48,145 bases of DNA from Calditrichaceae bacterium. GTDB taxonomy: Bacteria > Calditrichota > Calditrichia > RBG-13-44-9 > J075. The stretch lies in contig JABWBP010000071.1 of NCBI GenBank assembly GCA_013360445.1, positions 1 to 48,145 of the forward strand, read 5' to 3'. The notes beneath the pieces were generated by a model. That model was not told the DNA's origin. It worked only from the letters and a program-made list of their open reading frames with translations, and searched no databases. The first letter of the stretch is position 1. Every line of letters starts with the position of its first letter. Position numbers and translations under genes: made by a program. Positions 1 through 9,122 of this stretch are shown piece by piece.

Positions 1-99
1 TTTTCCCTGCTTGTGGAACATCTTTTTCTACCAAACAGGTTTTTTTAGCAAGCTTTTTATATCTCTGTGCTCTCTGTGGCAAGATGCCTGAATAGTTAC
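1..99 (-). repeat. Truncated copy of the CACAGAG MITE-like repeat
   Basis: Positions 58-99 match, in reverse orientation, the left part of the element at 18752-18874: both carry the block CTCTGTGCTCTCTGTGG followed by a GCCTGAATAGTTAC end. This copy ends at base 99. Its other end would lie before base 1, judging by the 123-bp length of the other copy. It sits downstream of the minus-strand barrel gene that ends at 133. No flanking duplication can be checked because one end is outside the window. Confidence 0.6.
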
Positions 100-132
100 C
101 TTATTTTTACCTTTTACCTTTCGCCTTTTCTA

Positions 133-1335
133 TTATCGGCCACTTTGGAACCAACGTTCGCCGATATTTACTTCTACGCGAAAATTGACGAATTTTTCCT
201 CCGCCAGGTTTGTGCTTTCGCTGCCCCGCAATCCCCCGCTGATTGCAAAATCCAGGCGGTTGCGGTAATCGCCAAAAGGAATTCCCAGGCCCAGGTGGAT
301 GCCGTACTCCATAGCGGATTCCTGGTTGAATTTGTAGCCCAGGCGGGTGGCGGAAAAACCCGCCCGGTAATCCATCCGGTCGAAGAAACCGGCATTGTAT
401 TTCATCAACAATTCCCTTTCGAACCCGATACCGAAATGAAACCAGTCTTCATAGTTGGGGGCGGGTTCCTGCAGGGTAGCGGACCATTTCTGGTAAGCAT
501 AATCCAGGGCCAGGTTCCAGCGCGACCCCAGCCGCAGCGCGCTGCCCACGCCGAATTGCAGCGGAAAAGTCTCCAGGTTGCGCTTCTGAACGGTATCAGC
601 CAGGGCAATTTGGGAATCGTAAGCGGTTTTTACTTTCAGGGGAAATGATTTTAAATCCACAAAGCCGGCCAGGGTCAGCCAGTCCAGGGGGCGATAATCC
701 GCGCTGAAGCCGATTCCCGGTCCCGTAATGGTATATTTCAGCGCATGGGAGATGTCGTTGAAATTGTTGTCCGGGAAGTCGAATTCGTATTGATCTTCGA
801 TGCTGCCGAAATAAAAATTGCCGTTAACCGAAAAGCCGAAGGCCGCGGAGGGCGACCAGGCCAGGTTCAGTTGCGCTTTGGCAATATTGCCGGTGGAGAG
901 CGAGTTTTGCGTAAAGGTTTGCCCGTTGCTGGTAATCGTTTCGGTTGCTTTGAAGTCGATGCGGGAATAGGGTTGCAGGTTTATTCCCATTACCCACCTT
1001 CTTTGGGAGAGAGGAATGGCGATGTTGATCCCGGAAAGGCCGGCGACCGTGCTGGTGAGCTGCTCCCCCTGGGGGGCAAGGTTGATGCGCTGGTAAAATA
1101 CCCCCACGGAAATCCGGGTTGCCTGAATATACCGCCACTGGGAAATACCGTAATTGGCCAGGGAGAGGGAATCCAGCGCAGCAATGCCGGTCATACCCAT
1201 GCCCACCCCGCGCACGGTGGTGGAATACTGGCGAATTCCCATCCCGTTGTACTGGGATGCAAAGTAAGATCCCGCCCGGGCAGAGAAAAACGCAAGGAAT
1301 AAACAGATAATCACATATCGGATCGGCGCTCTCAT
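133..1335 (-). CDS. Outer-membrane beta-barrel protein, FadL/PorV-like
   Basis: This is a 400-residue protein with an N-terminal signal peptide (MRAPIRYVIICLFLAFFSARA) followed by a glycine- and aromatic-rich beta pattern. The early segment GMGIRQYSTTVRGVGMGMTG resembles the N-terminal hatch region of FadL/PorV-type barrels, and amphipathic strands run to the C terminus. A longer frame opens at 1362. I prefer the start at 1335 because AAGGGA lies about 8 bases upstream and the signal peptide then begins at once. It follows the lipoprotein gene by 13 bases, so the two are probably co-transcribed and may act together at the outer membrane. The ligand cannot be told from sequence. Confidence 0.7.
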   Translation of the reverse strand: MRAPIRYVIICLFLAFFSARAGSYFASQYNGMGIRQYSTTVRGVGMGMTGIAALDSLSLANYGISQWRYIQATRISVGVFYQRINLAPQGEQLTSTVAGLSGINIAIPLSQRRWVMGINLQPYSRIDFKATETITSNGQTFTQNSLSTGNIAKAQLNLAWSPSAAFGFSVNGNFYFGSIEDQYEFDFPDNNFNDISHALKYTITGPGIGFSADYRPLDWLTLAGFVDLKSFPLKVKTAYDSQIALADTVQKRNLETFPLQFGVGSALRLGSRWNLALDYAYQKWSATLQEPAPNYEDWFHFGIGFERELLMKYNAGFFDRMDYRAGFSATRLGYKFNQESAMEYGIHLGLGIPFGDYRNRLDFAISGGLRGSESTNLAEEKFVNFRVEVNIGERWFQSGR

Positions 1336-1348
1336 TGAGAATCCCTTG

Positions 1349-2584
1349 TTATAAGCGTTCATCCGGAAACCGTAAGGAGTAGATGATCAAGCGGGGCCGG
1401 CGGTTGGGATCGGCAAAGTTGTGCTTGAAAAAGGAAAACCGGGCCAGGTAGGAAGCCTGGAACTTGTGCTCGACAAAGAAGCCTTCGTAGCTGTCCGGGA
1501 AGTTCAGTTTGCGTTGAATATAGGTAGAGGCCAGCTCCCTGCGATCGTTGCCCTCGGTAACTTCCACGAAAGAGGAGTCCGCGGTATAGCGATTGATGTC
1601 AATGACCCGGGTGGTGATGCCGATAAAGCTGCTATCGACTTCCAGGCTGTCCTTCTCGCTAAAGCCGTCGAGGAGCGGCAGAATCTGCAAATCGGGGCCG
1701 CTGCCGCCGTGGGGAAGGGTATTCGCCCAATCAACCGGAAGCTGCAGATTGGCGGAGGTAACCACCAGCCCGTCGGGATATTTTCGTTTCAAGCTATCCA
1801 GGTCAAAATCCAGCAGGGTGGCCCAGGGATATAAGCTCGATACCTGGTTGCGCTCCGGAACCTCTTGAAAATCGCCGTTGAACAAAAAGGCGTCGGTAAT
1901 GGCCAGCAAAGAATCGGTTATCATTACCGTATCGGAACCGGCGGTGTAACGGATGAATAGATGCACCCCGGTTTGGGTAACATTATCGCGAGCTTTGAAT
2001 TCTTTGATAAAAGTAGCATAATTGAAGTCGAACACCATCCCCCGGTTTACGCGGGTGCTGTCGATCCAGGCCTGGATAACCTCTTTCCCATATTCGCTAA
2101 AATCGAAATAGAGCGTGTCTTCTTTGCCGGTAGTAACGCGCAGGTAGCCCATGGGATCAGTCAAATTCACCCGGGCCGGGTAATGTTGCCAGAGATAATC
2201 CGTGTCGGTTTGCCAAATCCCCAGCACCTGGTACCCGATAGCGGCAAATTCCGAAAGATCCTGCCCCCCGGCTTGCAGGGTAATAAAACGAATCCATACG
2301 CTGTCAATATTGGCGGTGTCGGGAATGGTTTCAACAGAGAACCTCACAATAGGCTGGAAGGAGAACCCGTAAGAGGAACCGATCAGCAGCCGGTCGCTAT
2401 CCAGGGTGCTGATCGGTTTGTTCAGAATATAGGTCGTATCGAATCTGGCGTAGAGAGTATCGATAACAATTTGCGAGTTTCGATCTGCCAGGGCAACCGG
2501 GAGGGGGTTCTCTTCGCAGTTCCAGAGAAACAGGGAGATTGCGGCCATGAGCGCCGGGATAAACTTGTTGAGAATTCCGTTCAC
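1349..2584 (-). CDS. Putative lipoprotein, unknown function
   Basis: This is a protein of about 411 residues starting with a lipoprotein signal: a hydrophobic stretch (IPALMAAISLFLWNC) ending in a cysteine suited to lipidation. I chose the GTG at 2584 because a purine-rich GAGGTAAGGA site lies just upstream and the signal then begins at residue 1. The frame extends back to an ATG at 2656, but that adds a non-signal-like 24 residues. The mature part is beta-rich with many D/T/Y residues and phrases such as FSVETIPDTANIDSVWIRF. It resembles large surface lipoproteins of FCB bacteria (DUF4270-like), but I do not recognise a specific family. It is the first gene of a two-gene unit with the barrel downstream. 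Confidence 0.65.
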   Translation of the reverse strand: MNGILNKFIPALMAAISLFLWNCEENPLPVALADRNSQIVIDTLYARFDTTYILNKPISTLDSDRLLIGSSYGFSFQPIVRFSVETIPDTANIDSVWIRFITLQAGGQDLSEFAAIGYQVLGIWQTDTDYLWQHYPARVNLTDPMGYLRVTTGKEDTLYFDFSEYGKEVIQAWIDSTRVNRGMVFDFNYATFIKEFKARDNVTQTGVHLFIRYTAGSDTVMITDSLLAITDAFLFNGDFQEVPERNQVSSLYPWATLLDFDLDSLKRKYPDGLVVTSANLQLPVDWANTLPHGGSGPDLQILPLLDGFSEKDSLEVDSSFIGITTRVIDINRYTADSSFVEVTEGNDRRELASTYIQRKLNFPDSYEGFFVEHKFQASYLARFSFFKHNFADPNRRPRLIIYSLRFPDERL

Positions 2585-2860
2585 TTCCTTACCTCGTTGC
2601 TTCACTCGCTGATCGTTTGCATGATATTCCAAAAAATAAGCCGTGAATATAGGCAAAATGGCTAACTAACACAATACGGATTAAAATTCAACTCGCCTGC
2701 CCCATCTGTGCCGGAGTAAGGTTGATATACCTTGAGAAACCGGGCAAGTTCCCCCTACGCCGGATTCTCTGGAGTCGACTTTTGTGCAAGCTGGTTTAAA
2801 ATCCTTATTTCGCAACAAGTCTATTGTATTCAGGATGGAATTCGGAAGGAGTTTTTCTTT

Positions 2861-2893
2861 AACCTCCCGGCGGTTCGGAACCGCCGGGAGGTT
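2861..2893. repeat. 15-bp perfect GC-rich hairpin
   Basis: AACCTCCCGGCGGTT is followed by CGG and then its exact reverse complement. This is a free-standing palindrome in the spacer between two minus-strand genes. It could form a cruciform or an RNA hairpin, but no T-tract follows on either strand, so it is better called a palindromic repeat than a terminator. I see nothing else in 2585-2860. Confidence 0.75.
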
Positions 2894-2902
2894 ATTTATG
2901 GG

Positions 2903-3088
2903 CTGATGTTACGCATTTTAACACAGAGGCACAAAGATCACAGAGTTTTGATCCATATTTTCAAACTTTGGTTTCTCGAAACGGTCTAAAACTTACTGAG
3001 TGTTTGAGTTTCTCTGTGCCTTCTGTGTCTTTTGCATGGTGAGTTCATCGAACCATGTGGTTAATTTTTTCAACCTGCGTAACATCAG
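2903..3088. mobile_element. MITE-like element with 13-bp TIRs and 7-bp TSD
   Basis: The ends are perfect inverted repeats, CTGATGTTACGCA (2903-2915) and TGCGTAACATCAG (3076-3088). The element is flanked on both sides by TTATGGG (2896-2902 and 3089-3095), a 7-bp target-site duplication. Inside the ends lie inverted CACAGAGGCACAAAG-type blocks (about 2921-2945 and 3014-3035). It has no coding capacity. Length is 186 bp. The structure is that of a non-autonomous element moved in trans by a transposase not seen in this window. Confidence 0.8.
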
Positions 3089-3097
3089 TTATGGGGA

Positions 3098-5752
3098 TTA
3101 CAGGGAGAACCAATAATTCAGCTTGATCAGGAAGACGTTATCCGGGTAAATGCTGAAGAGATTTTTAAACCCCTGGCGCACGGAAAAATCGCCGTAAGGG
3201 GCATCGTCGCTGCGGTTCTGGGTCCACACCAGGTAGAGGGTGGAGCCGGGCAGGTATTCCCAGCGCACCACTAAGTTGGAGCGGAATTCCCAGAAATTGA
3301 AATCCGGGTAATCGAAACTGTAATCCGCCGAACCGTCGTGGTTTTCATCGATTTCGTAAATCTTGTCGCCGCCATCCAGGGTTCGCAGGGAAATTTCTTC
3401 ATCGCTGAAAACCTGGAACCGCTCGTAATAATTCGCCGAGCGCGGCTCCGTAACGCGCTTGAACTGGCGGTACTTGCCCGCGGAGATAAACGGCTGGCCA
3501 TAATATTGGATAGTCAGGTTGGGCGCAATGCTCAGGTCGATGCGGAATTGCACCCCGAAGGTTTCCTGTTCGATCAGCGCCATGATGTAGCGCTCCTGCC
3601 CGAGGGTGGCGTGGGTTTGAGTGTCCACGTACTGCAGGTTATCCTTATTATAGCGGTAGAACGGCCCGGCGAAGAACGCCAGGGCGTTATCCGGCCGCCA
3701 GTTCAGGTCCAGCCAGATGTCGTGATAACGGGAGCCTCCCTCGTCGCTGAGGTAGTTGTATCCGCCGAAACCGAAGCGCAGTTTTTTCCGCTCATCGCTG
3801 AATATGTTGTACCAGTTGCTCCACGCGCCGGGAAATTCCATCATTGGGCCGCCGCGCAGGTCGCTGTCGCGCAGTTCTGCGCTCTCGCGATTGATTCCCG
3901 CCCCGAAACCCCAGTAATTTTTGAACTGCCCGTTCCCGTTGATATTCCCCCCGGTGAAAATCCGTTCCGGGGCGAAATTCCAGCCGTCCCAGAGGTTGAA
4001 GTTGACCTGGAAACGGCGGAAAATCCAGCGCGGGTTCCACTCCCGGTAAGCGATCCAGGTATAAGCCATGGCCCGGTCGGCTTTGCGCAGGTAGCCCAGG
4101 TCGTTCACCTCGAACCCCGGGGAACGCCAGATGCCCGCGGCCACGTAGCGCCAGTGTCCCCCACCCACTTTGCCGACCACAAAAGACCCGGCGTGGCCGT
4201 TCAAAGAAGTGCGGGAAGAATCCAGGGTCACGTGGCCGGCGTCCGGGCGCTGAAAATAACGCTGCGAAGCGGTTTGCGCTTCCAAAATCGCTTCCGGGCC
4301 GCCTTCGATGCGGCTGGCCGCGGTGCGAATGTTGAACATATAGTTCTTATTATCCCACTGGCGGCTGAAATCCAGCCCTCCGCTGTAGGCGGCTTTGGTG
4401 AGAAAATTCAGGTGGGTTTCGTTGATGTCGCGGTGGGTGGCGGTCACAATCCCGCCGAGGGAGGTATTCCCGCGGTCATAATCCTTTTGCAGCCGGCTTA
4501 CAAAATAGTTGCTCAGCGGCTCCACTTCCAGGCCGCGAGTTTGCCCGTTTTGGTAGATCGAGGCGTATTCCCGCGCCGTGACTGCATCCAGAACTGCAAT
4601 GGAGAAGCCGCTGCGGGTCTTCCCGGTCAGCTTGGCGGCGCTGATGATGGAAGTGTTGTGCGGAATATCGGCATATTCATCATCATTCAGGTCCGGGTCG
4701 TGATGCGGCTGGCGGCCGATGCGCCGGGAATAGAAGAGCGTTTCCTGGGAAAACGACCCGTCGCCCCAGCCTAAGTTGTAATTGAAAATATTTTTTCCCT
4801 CGATGAAGAAGGGGCGTTTTTCCTGGAAAAAAGTCTCGAAAGCGGTCAGGTTCACTTCCGAAGGGTCCGCCTCCACCTGCCCAAAATCGGGGTTGACGGT
4901 GAAATCCAGGGTCAAATCGCTGCTGAGGCCCATTTTGCCGTCCAGCCCCCCGGCGAACTTTCCATCCCGCCCGTCGGCAAAGGGATTTCCCGCTTCCGCT
5001 TGTGAAAATTCAACCTGCCCCAGGGAGTAAGGCAGCAGCTCGATGCGCCGGGGCATGGAAACGCCGCTGATGCCGTGCAATTCCCCGATCTGGGAAACGA
5101 AACCCCCCGATTCCTGGGGCACCGGCTGCCACAGCGACCACTCCTGTTTGCGGTGGAGGTAGCGCCCGATTTCCAGCCCCCAGACATGCTCCTCTTTATT
5201 GCCAAACCGCAACTGGTTGAAAGGGATGCGTATTTCCGCAATCCAGCCCGCGGAATCCTGGGAAGTGGCCACGTACCATACCGGGTCCCAACTGTAGTCC
5301 TTCATATCGCCGTCGTCCGCCCAGATGCCGTCGATTTTCACCCCCGCGGCGTTCACGGTAAATTCAAAGGCGGTGCGTTTATCGAAATAGCTGTCGATCA
5401 AAATGCTCACCACGTCGGCGTCTTCCCCCTGGTCGCGGCGGGCCACCCGGCGGACGATCTTCTCCGGTTCGCTATCGTGGGCGCGGATGGCAAAATAGAT
5501 ATTGTGCCGGTCGTAAGCGATCTGGAAGGTGGTATTCTGGTCGGGAGGCTGGCCTTCGTTGGGTTCGTATTGAACGAAATCACCCGCAACGGCGGTTTTG
5601 TGCCAGATGGCGTCATTTAGCTTCCCGTCGATTTGCGGCGAGTGAGGATTCACCGGGGTGGCCTGGTAGGTGCGCTTTTCGACGCGCTTTTCCTGGGAAA
5701 ACAGAAAACAGAAACAGGCGGAGAACCATAAAAGTAGCCATAGAAACTTCAT
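3098..5752 (-). CDS. DUF5916 protein with N-terminal CBM9-like domain
   Basis: This is an 884-residue protein with a signal peptide (MKFLWLLLWFSACFCFLFSQ). Residues of about 35-220 form a carbohydrate-binding family 9-like domain (PQIDGKLNDAIW, TTFQIAYDRHNIYFAIRAHD, then FEFTVNAAGVKIDG and WIAEIRIPFNQLRFG). The rest is a DUF5916 region rich in alternating aromatic/polar strands, with FFIEGKNIFNYN and many NNYW-type loops, consistent with an outer-membrane barrel. The length fits the family. Such proteins are common and often multicopy in FCB genomes. A role in surface binding or uptake of polymers is inferred, not shown. The downstream spacer holds the 186-bp MITE, whose duplicated target lies just 3' of the stop codon. 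Confidence 0.85.
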   Translation of the reverse strand: MKFLWLLLWFSACFCFLFSQEKRVEKRTYQATPVNPHSPQIDGKLNDAIWHKTAVAGDFVQYEPNEGQPPDQNTTFQIAYDRHNIYFAIRAHDSEPEKIVRRVARRDQGEDADVVSILIDSYFDKRTAFEFTVNAAGVKIDGIWADDGDMKDYSWDPVWYVATSQDSAGWIAEIRIPFNQLRFGNKEEHVWGLEIGRYLHRKQEWSLWQPVPQESGGFVSQIGELHGISGVSMPRRIELLPYSLGQVEFSQAEAGNPFADGRDGKFAGGLDGKMGLSSDLTLDFTVNPDFGQVEADPSEVNLTAFETFFQEKRPFFIEGKNIFNYNLGWGDGSFSQETLFYSRRIGRQPHHDPDLNDDEYADIPHNTSIISAAKLTGKTRSGFSIAVLDAVTAREYASIYQNGQTRGLEVEPLSNYFVSRLQKDYDRGNTSLGGIVTATHRDINETHLNFLTKAAYSGGLDFSRQWDNKNYMFNIRTAASRIEGGPEAILEAQTASQRYFQRPDAGHVTLDSSRTSLNGHAGSFVVGKVGGGHWRYVAAGIWRSPGFEVNDLGYLRKADRAMAYTWIAYREWNPRWIFRRFQVNFNLWDGWNFAPERIFTGGNINGNGQFKNYWGFGAGINRESAELRDSDLRGGPMMEFPGAWSNWYNIFSDERKKLRFGFGGYNYLSDEGGSRYHDIWLDLNWRPDNALAFFAGPFYRYNKDNLQYVDTQTHATLGQERYIMALIEQETFGVQFRIDLSIAPNLTIQYYGQPFISAGKYRQFKRVTEPRSANYYERFQVFSDEEISLRTLDGGDKIYEIDENHDGSADYSFDYPDFNFWEFRSNLVVRWEYLPGSTLYLVWTQNRSDDAPYGDFSVRQGFKNLFSIYPDNVFLIKLNYWFSL

Positions 5753-5872
5753 AAACGCCCCCGTGTTTGAAAAAAACCAAAACGATCTACGAGCGTTTAG
5801 ACACGGCGGTTGCGGAAAGGTTTACCTGGGGAGGAAATTTTGTGGGTTGAGGGGGAAAGAGGGGGGGCGTAA

Positions 5873-5967
5873 AGCGTATTGCGTAGTACGCAGTGCGTAT
5901 TCCGTTGGTTACGCATTACCCTTCGACAAGCTCAGGGTAAACTCTTTTACGCAATACGCAATACGCT
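5873..5967. repeat. ACGCAATACGC inverted-repeat element
   Basis: AGCGTATTGCGTA (5873-5885) has its exact reverse complement at 5955-5967. Between them lie further GCGTA/TACGC units and a central stem TTACCCT...AGGGTAA around TTCGACAAGCTCAGG. It is a non-coding intergenic palindromic repeat between the starts/ends of two minus-strand genes. No clear target duplication was seen. Confidence 0.65.
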
Positions 5968-5974
5968 CCCCGCC

Positions 5975-6889
5975 TCACCCCGCCTTGCCGATGCGCCTCC
6001 GGGCGTGCGCGACGATTTGCCGCACGATATTCTCCACCACCTGGTCCGGAACCCCATCGTAGTGGCGGGATTTTAGGCGCATATCGCACATTTCGTTCAC
6101 GTAATCTATGGCGATGAATTTTCCCGTGCGGTCCATGGCGATCTCCGTGGAGAAGAAATTCAGGCGGCACACCCGGGCGGCCTGGCGCATGATCCGGTAT
6201 AGAACATGGAGCCGGTAAGCGTCGAGGTCCCTCTCGGTGAAGGTGTTGAAAACGCAGTTCAAATCGTTCCACCATGCTATTTGAACCATTCCGCAGGTAT
6301 AAAAACCGCGGAACCAGAAACGCCGCCCGTCCTGTTCCCGGGGAATGATCTTCTTTTGCAGCAGGTATTTATTATCCGGAAAGGTCAATCGCGCTTCCTG
6401 CACGTCCGCTAAGGTGCGCGCCCCCCGCACCACCCCGATGCCCCCGCCGTGGGTGTTGGCCGGTTTCACCACAAAGGGGGTTCCCAGGCGGTATAATTCC
6501 GGCTCGATGAAGGAAATCCGGGAGACTTTCTTCGCGGGTGGAATGATATAGGTGTAAGGAACCTCGATGCCCACTTCGATGAATTTCCGGTGGATGAGCG
6601 CCTTATCCGCCGCCCATTGCAGGGCAGCCCAGGTATCTAACATGGGAGTTTTTTGCTGCTGCAGAAATTGATTCAAGACCAGGAAGTCCGGGGAGTTATC
6701 CGAGGCGCGGTCGTAAAAAAAAGCAAAGCCGATTTCTTTCCGTTGGAGCTGCTCCAGGGTGGCGGCGAGGTTCTCCGGCCAGATAACGTAGGTGGAAATT
6801 CCCTGTTGATGGGCGAACCGTTCGATCAAGCGCAGATAATCATAATCGTATTCCCATTCCACTGCAATGGCGAAGTCGAAAACTTGCAT
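5975..6889 (-). CDS. ATP-grasp family ligase-like protein
   Basis: This is a 304-residue soluble protein. The N-terminal third is a Rossmann-like pre-ATP-grasp region. The central segment has TPFVVKPANTHGGGIGVV, the ATP-grasp lysine plus glycine-rich loop. The C-terminal part has FFSTEIAMDRTGKFIAIDYVNEMCDMR, matching the metal-binding acidic/Asn residues of the fold (E, D, N). ATP-grasp enzymes make acyl-phosphate intermediates to join a carboxylate to an amine, thiol or similar group. The substrate cannot be told here. It is monocistronic, with a good promoter upstream at 6944-6972 and a G-rich site before the ATG. Confidence 0.75.
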   Translation of the reverse strand: MQVFDFAIAVEWEYDYDYLRLIERFAHQQGISTYVIWPENLAATLEQLQRKEIGFAFFYDRASDNSPDFLVLNQFLQQQKTPMLDTWAALQWAADKALIHRKFIEVGIEVPYTYIIPPAKKVSRISFIEPELYRLGTPFVVKPANTHGGGIGVVRGARTLADVQEARLTFPDNKYLLQKKIIPREQDGRRFWFRGFYTCGMVQIAWWNDLNCVFNTFTERDLDAYRLHVLYRIMRQAARVCRLNFFSTEIAMDRTGKFIAIDYVNEMCDMRLKSRHYDGVPDQVVENIVRQIVAHARRRIGKAG

Positions 6890-6943
6890 GGCCCCCCGGA
6901 GCCGGTATGAGGTTGTAAATCGACGCTTTTAGAAACCGGAAGC

Positions 6944-6972
6944 ATACTATCACGGAATCTTTGCCAAGTCAA
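6944..6972 (-). promoter_or_regulatory. Sigma70-type promoter for the ATP-grasp gene
   Basis: Read on the minus strand, TTGACT (6972-6967) and TAGTAT (6949-6944) are separated by exactly 17 bases and lie about 55 bases before the ATG at 6889. Both boxes are one mismatch from consensus. Elsewhere in 6890-7213 I see no gene; the remainder is the leader of the divergent ABC exporter. Confidence 0.6.
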
Positions 6973-7213
6973 GGGGATAATCATTTCCGGGTGTGGAAAA
7001 ATCTGCCCGATCCTCACAAAATTTATTGGTAGTGGCAAAAATTGACTGATGCTCTAAAGACACCACAGGGTGCAATGATAGAAAAGCCTTGCCAGGCTTG
7101 TTTTGTGAACGCGATCCGGCAAAGGTTTAATAAATTTGGCAATGCTATGGAGTTGATCATTCACCAAAATGGTGTTGTAAATCGTTTTCCTGAAATCCAA
7201 CCGGGGGAGCATC

Positions 7214-8980
7214 ATGAAAGTACTTTCGCCTGCGCTGAGAAAATTCTTCTCCTACGCCCAACCCTACCGCTGGTGGATCGCCGGGGCGACCGTCTGTGGG
7301 CTGCTGAAATTCAACATCCCGGTGGTCTTTCCCTGGGTTCTGAAAGACGTGATCGACTACGTGCTCAAAACCCCCTCGCCGGACCTGGGAAAAATCAGCG
7401 CCTCCATGGTCTTTCTCATCCTGCTCTACATTTTCTGGTCGGTAATTACTTATTACCGTTCCTACCTGGCCGACCGCGCCAACCAGCGGCTGATTTTCGA
7501 TCTCCGCCACGACCTCTGGGTGCACCTGCAAAAGATCTGGCTGGGGTACTACGAAACCCGCCAGGTCGGCTCCATCGCTTCCCGGCTGTTGGGCGACACC
7601 GCCATTGCGCAGAATTTCGTGGGCGCGGCGATCACCAATTCGATCATGGACCTCAGCTCCCTGGCGGTCATCTCGGCGCTGATCTTTCACATGAACTGGC
7701 GGCTGGCGCTGGTATCCGTTGCGGTGCTTCCCCTGTACGTGGCCTTGAACCGGCATTTCCGCAAGAAAATCCTGAAATCCAGCCGCAAGGCGCAGCAGAA
7801 AATGGAAGAAATCTCCGGCAACGTGCAGGAGAAGTTGGGCGGCATTTCCATCATCCAGTCCTATACCCTGGAAAAGGTGGAGGAGCAGAATTTTTTCCAG
7901 GAGAGCCGGGCGTACCTCAACTACCGCATTACCAACACCAAAAACAACGCCCTGGCCGGGGCGCTGATCGGTTTGATCACCTCCCTGGCCCCGGTGCTGG
8001 TGGTGTGGTACGGGGTGGTGCAGGTCATTCACGGGCGGTTGACCATCGGGGAGCTGACCGCGTTTTACGTGTACTTAGGCATGTTCTACTCTCCCCTGGG
8101 GCGGCTGTCGGATTTGACCATCCTCATTGCCAACTCCCGCTCCGCCATCGACCGGATTTACGAGGTCTTCACCACTGCGCCGGAGATCGAAGACCGCCCC
8201 GGGGCGCTGAAGGTTCCGCACCTGCAAGGGGAAATCCGTTTCAGCAACGCCAGCTTCGGGTATGAGCCGGGTCGGCCGGTCTTGAAGGGTATCGATCTCA
8301 CCATCCCCGCCGGGAGCATCATCGCCCTGGTGGGGCCCAGCGGGGCGGGCAAATCTACCTTCGTGAAGCTGATTCCCCGTTTTTACGACGTCAGTGAAGG
8401 CGCGGTATCGATCGACGGCAGGGACGTGCGGGATTACCAGCTGCGCTCCCTGCGCCGGCAGGTGGCCCTGGTGCCGCAGGAGCCGATCCTTTTCTCCGGA
8501 ACCGTGGCGGAAAATATTCTGATGGGCAAGCCCGGGGCCGGCGAGGAGGAGATGCTGGCCGCGGCAAAATCCGCCAACGCCCATGAGTTCATTATGGCCT
8601 TACCGGCGGGGTATCAAACCGAGATCGGGGAAGGAGGGATCAAGCTCTCCGGGGGGCAGAAACAGCGAGTGGCCCTGGCGCGCGCCTTTCTCAAAAACGC
8701 GCCCATCCTGATTTTGGATGAAGCGACCTCGGCGCTGGACTCCGAATCGGAAAACCAGATTCGCGAGGCCCTGCAGCGGCTGATGCAGAACCGCACCACC
8801 CTGATTATCGCCCACCGGCTTTCCACGGTGCAATCCGCGCACCGGATTGTGGTGTTCGAGAACGGAACCATTGCGGAGGCGGGAAATCATGCGGAACTGC
8901 TGCGCACCCCCGGGGGATTGTACCGGCGCTTGTACGAGGAGCAGTTCCGGAGCTTTTTCCCGGAAGAATTTCGATTGTAA
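7214..8980 (+). CDS. ABC exporter, fused TM-ATPase (MsbA/lipid A type)
   Basis: This is a 588-residue half-transporter. Residues of about 1-310 carry six membrane helices of a type-1 exporter (WWIAGATVCGLLKF; MVFLILLYIFWSVITYY; LAGALIGLITSLAPVLVVWYG). The ATPase domain from about 330 has Walker A LVGPSGAGKST, the Q-loop region VALVPQEPILFSG, the signature LSGGQKQR, Walker B ILILDEATSALD and the switch histidine in IIAHRLS. It would act as a homodimer exporting a lipid or hydrophobic substrate through the inner membrane. An MsbA-like role is likely but not proven. The start has GGGGGAG seven bases upstream. It is convergent with the TonB receptor gene. Confidence 0.9.
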   Translation: MKVLSPALRKFFSYAQPYRWWIAGATVCGLLKFNIPVVFPWVLKDVIDYVLKTPSPDLGKISASMVFLILLYIFWSVITYYRSYLADRANQRLIFDLRHDLWVHLQKIWLGYYETRQVGSIASRLLGDTAIAQNFVGAAITNSIMDLSSLAVISALIFHMNWRLALVSVAVLPLYVALNRHFRKKILKSSRKAQQKMEEISGNVQEKLGGISIIQSYTLEKVEEQNFFQESRAYLNYRITNTKNNALAGALIGLITSLAPVLVVWYGVVQVIHGRLTIGELTAFYVYLGMFYSPLGRLSDLTILIANSRSAIDRIYEVFTTAPEIEDRPGALKVPHLQGEIRFSNASFGYEPGRPVLKGIDLTIPAGSIIALVGPSGAGKSTFVKLIPRFYDVSEGAVSIDGRDVRDYQLRSLRRQVALVPQEPILFSGTVAENILMGKPGAGEEEMLAAAKSANAHEFIMALPAGYQTEIGEGGIKLSGGQKQRVALARAFLKNAPILILDEATSALDSESENQIREALQRLMQNRTTLIIAHRLSTVQSAHRIVVFENGTIAEAGNHAELLRTPGGLYRRLYEEQFRSFFPEEFRL

Positions 8981-9006
8981 AGCGAGACGGGGATGTGAAG
9001 GCAATC

Positions 9007-9101
9007 GGAGTGCAAAACTTCAGTTTTGCACCATAAGAAGCGGCGCAGGCAATTTACCCCTGACCGCCCCCTGCCCCTGCAAAACTGAAGTTTTGCACTC
9101 C
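9007..9101. repeat. Paired-hairpin repeat (TGCAAAACTTCAG family), copy 1
   Basis: Two arms, 9007-9032 and 9078-9101, are inverted copies of one another (GGAGTGCAAAACTTCAGTTT...). Each arm is also a palindrome (TGCAAAAC-TTCA-GTTTTGCA). It lies between the convergent ABC exporter and TonB receptor genes. Related copies are at 18661-18724 and 33882-33904, where stem bases change in a compensatory way. No T-tract follows, so it is not a classical terminator. Confidence 0.75.
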
Positions 9102-9122
9102 GGCGGCTTCCGCGCCCCTAAT

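Noticed and set aside
2861-2893. CRISPR or terminator reading of the palindromes (also 45450-45485)
   Set aside because: Single palindromes without spacers or direct-repeat arrays, and without T-tracts; no cas genes in the window.
2732-2989. 85-codon plus-strand frame in the spacer before the DUF5916 gene end
   Set aside because: It runs through the 15-bp palindrome and into the MITE; the peptide is a translation of repeat DNA.
3338-4774. 478-codon plus-strand frame opposite the DUF5916 gene
   Set aside because: It is a shadow frame caused by GC-rich codons; the minus-strand protein has a signal peptide and domain motifs.
7042-8265. 407-codon plus-strand frame overlapping the ABC exporter start
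   Set aside because: The exporter frame at 7214-8980 has all ABC motifs; the other frame is rich in G, P and R with no domain.
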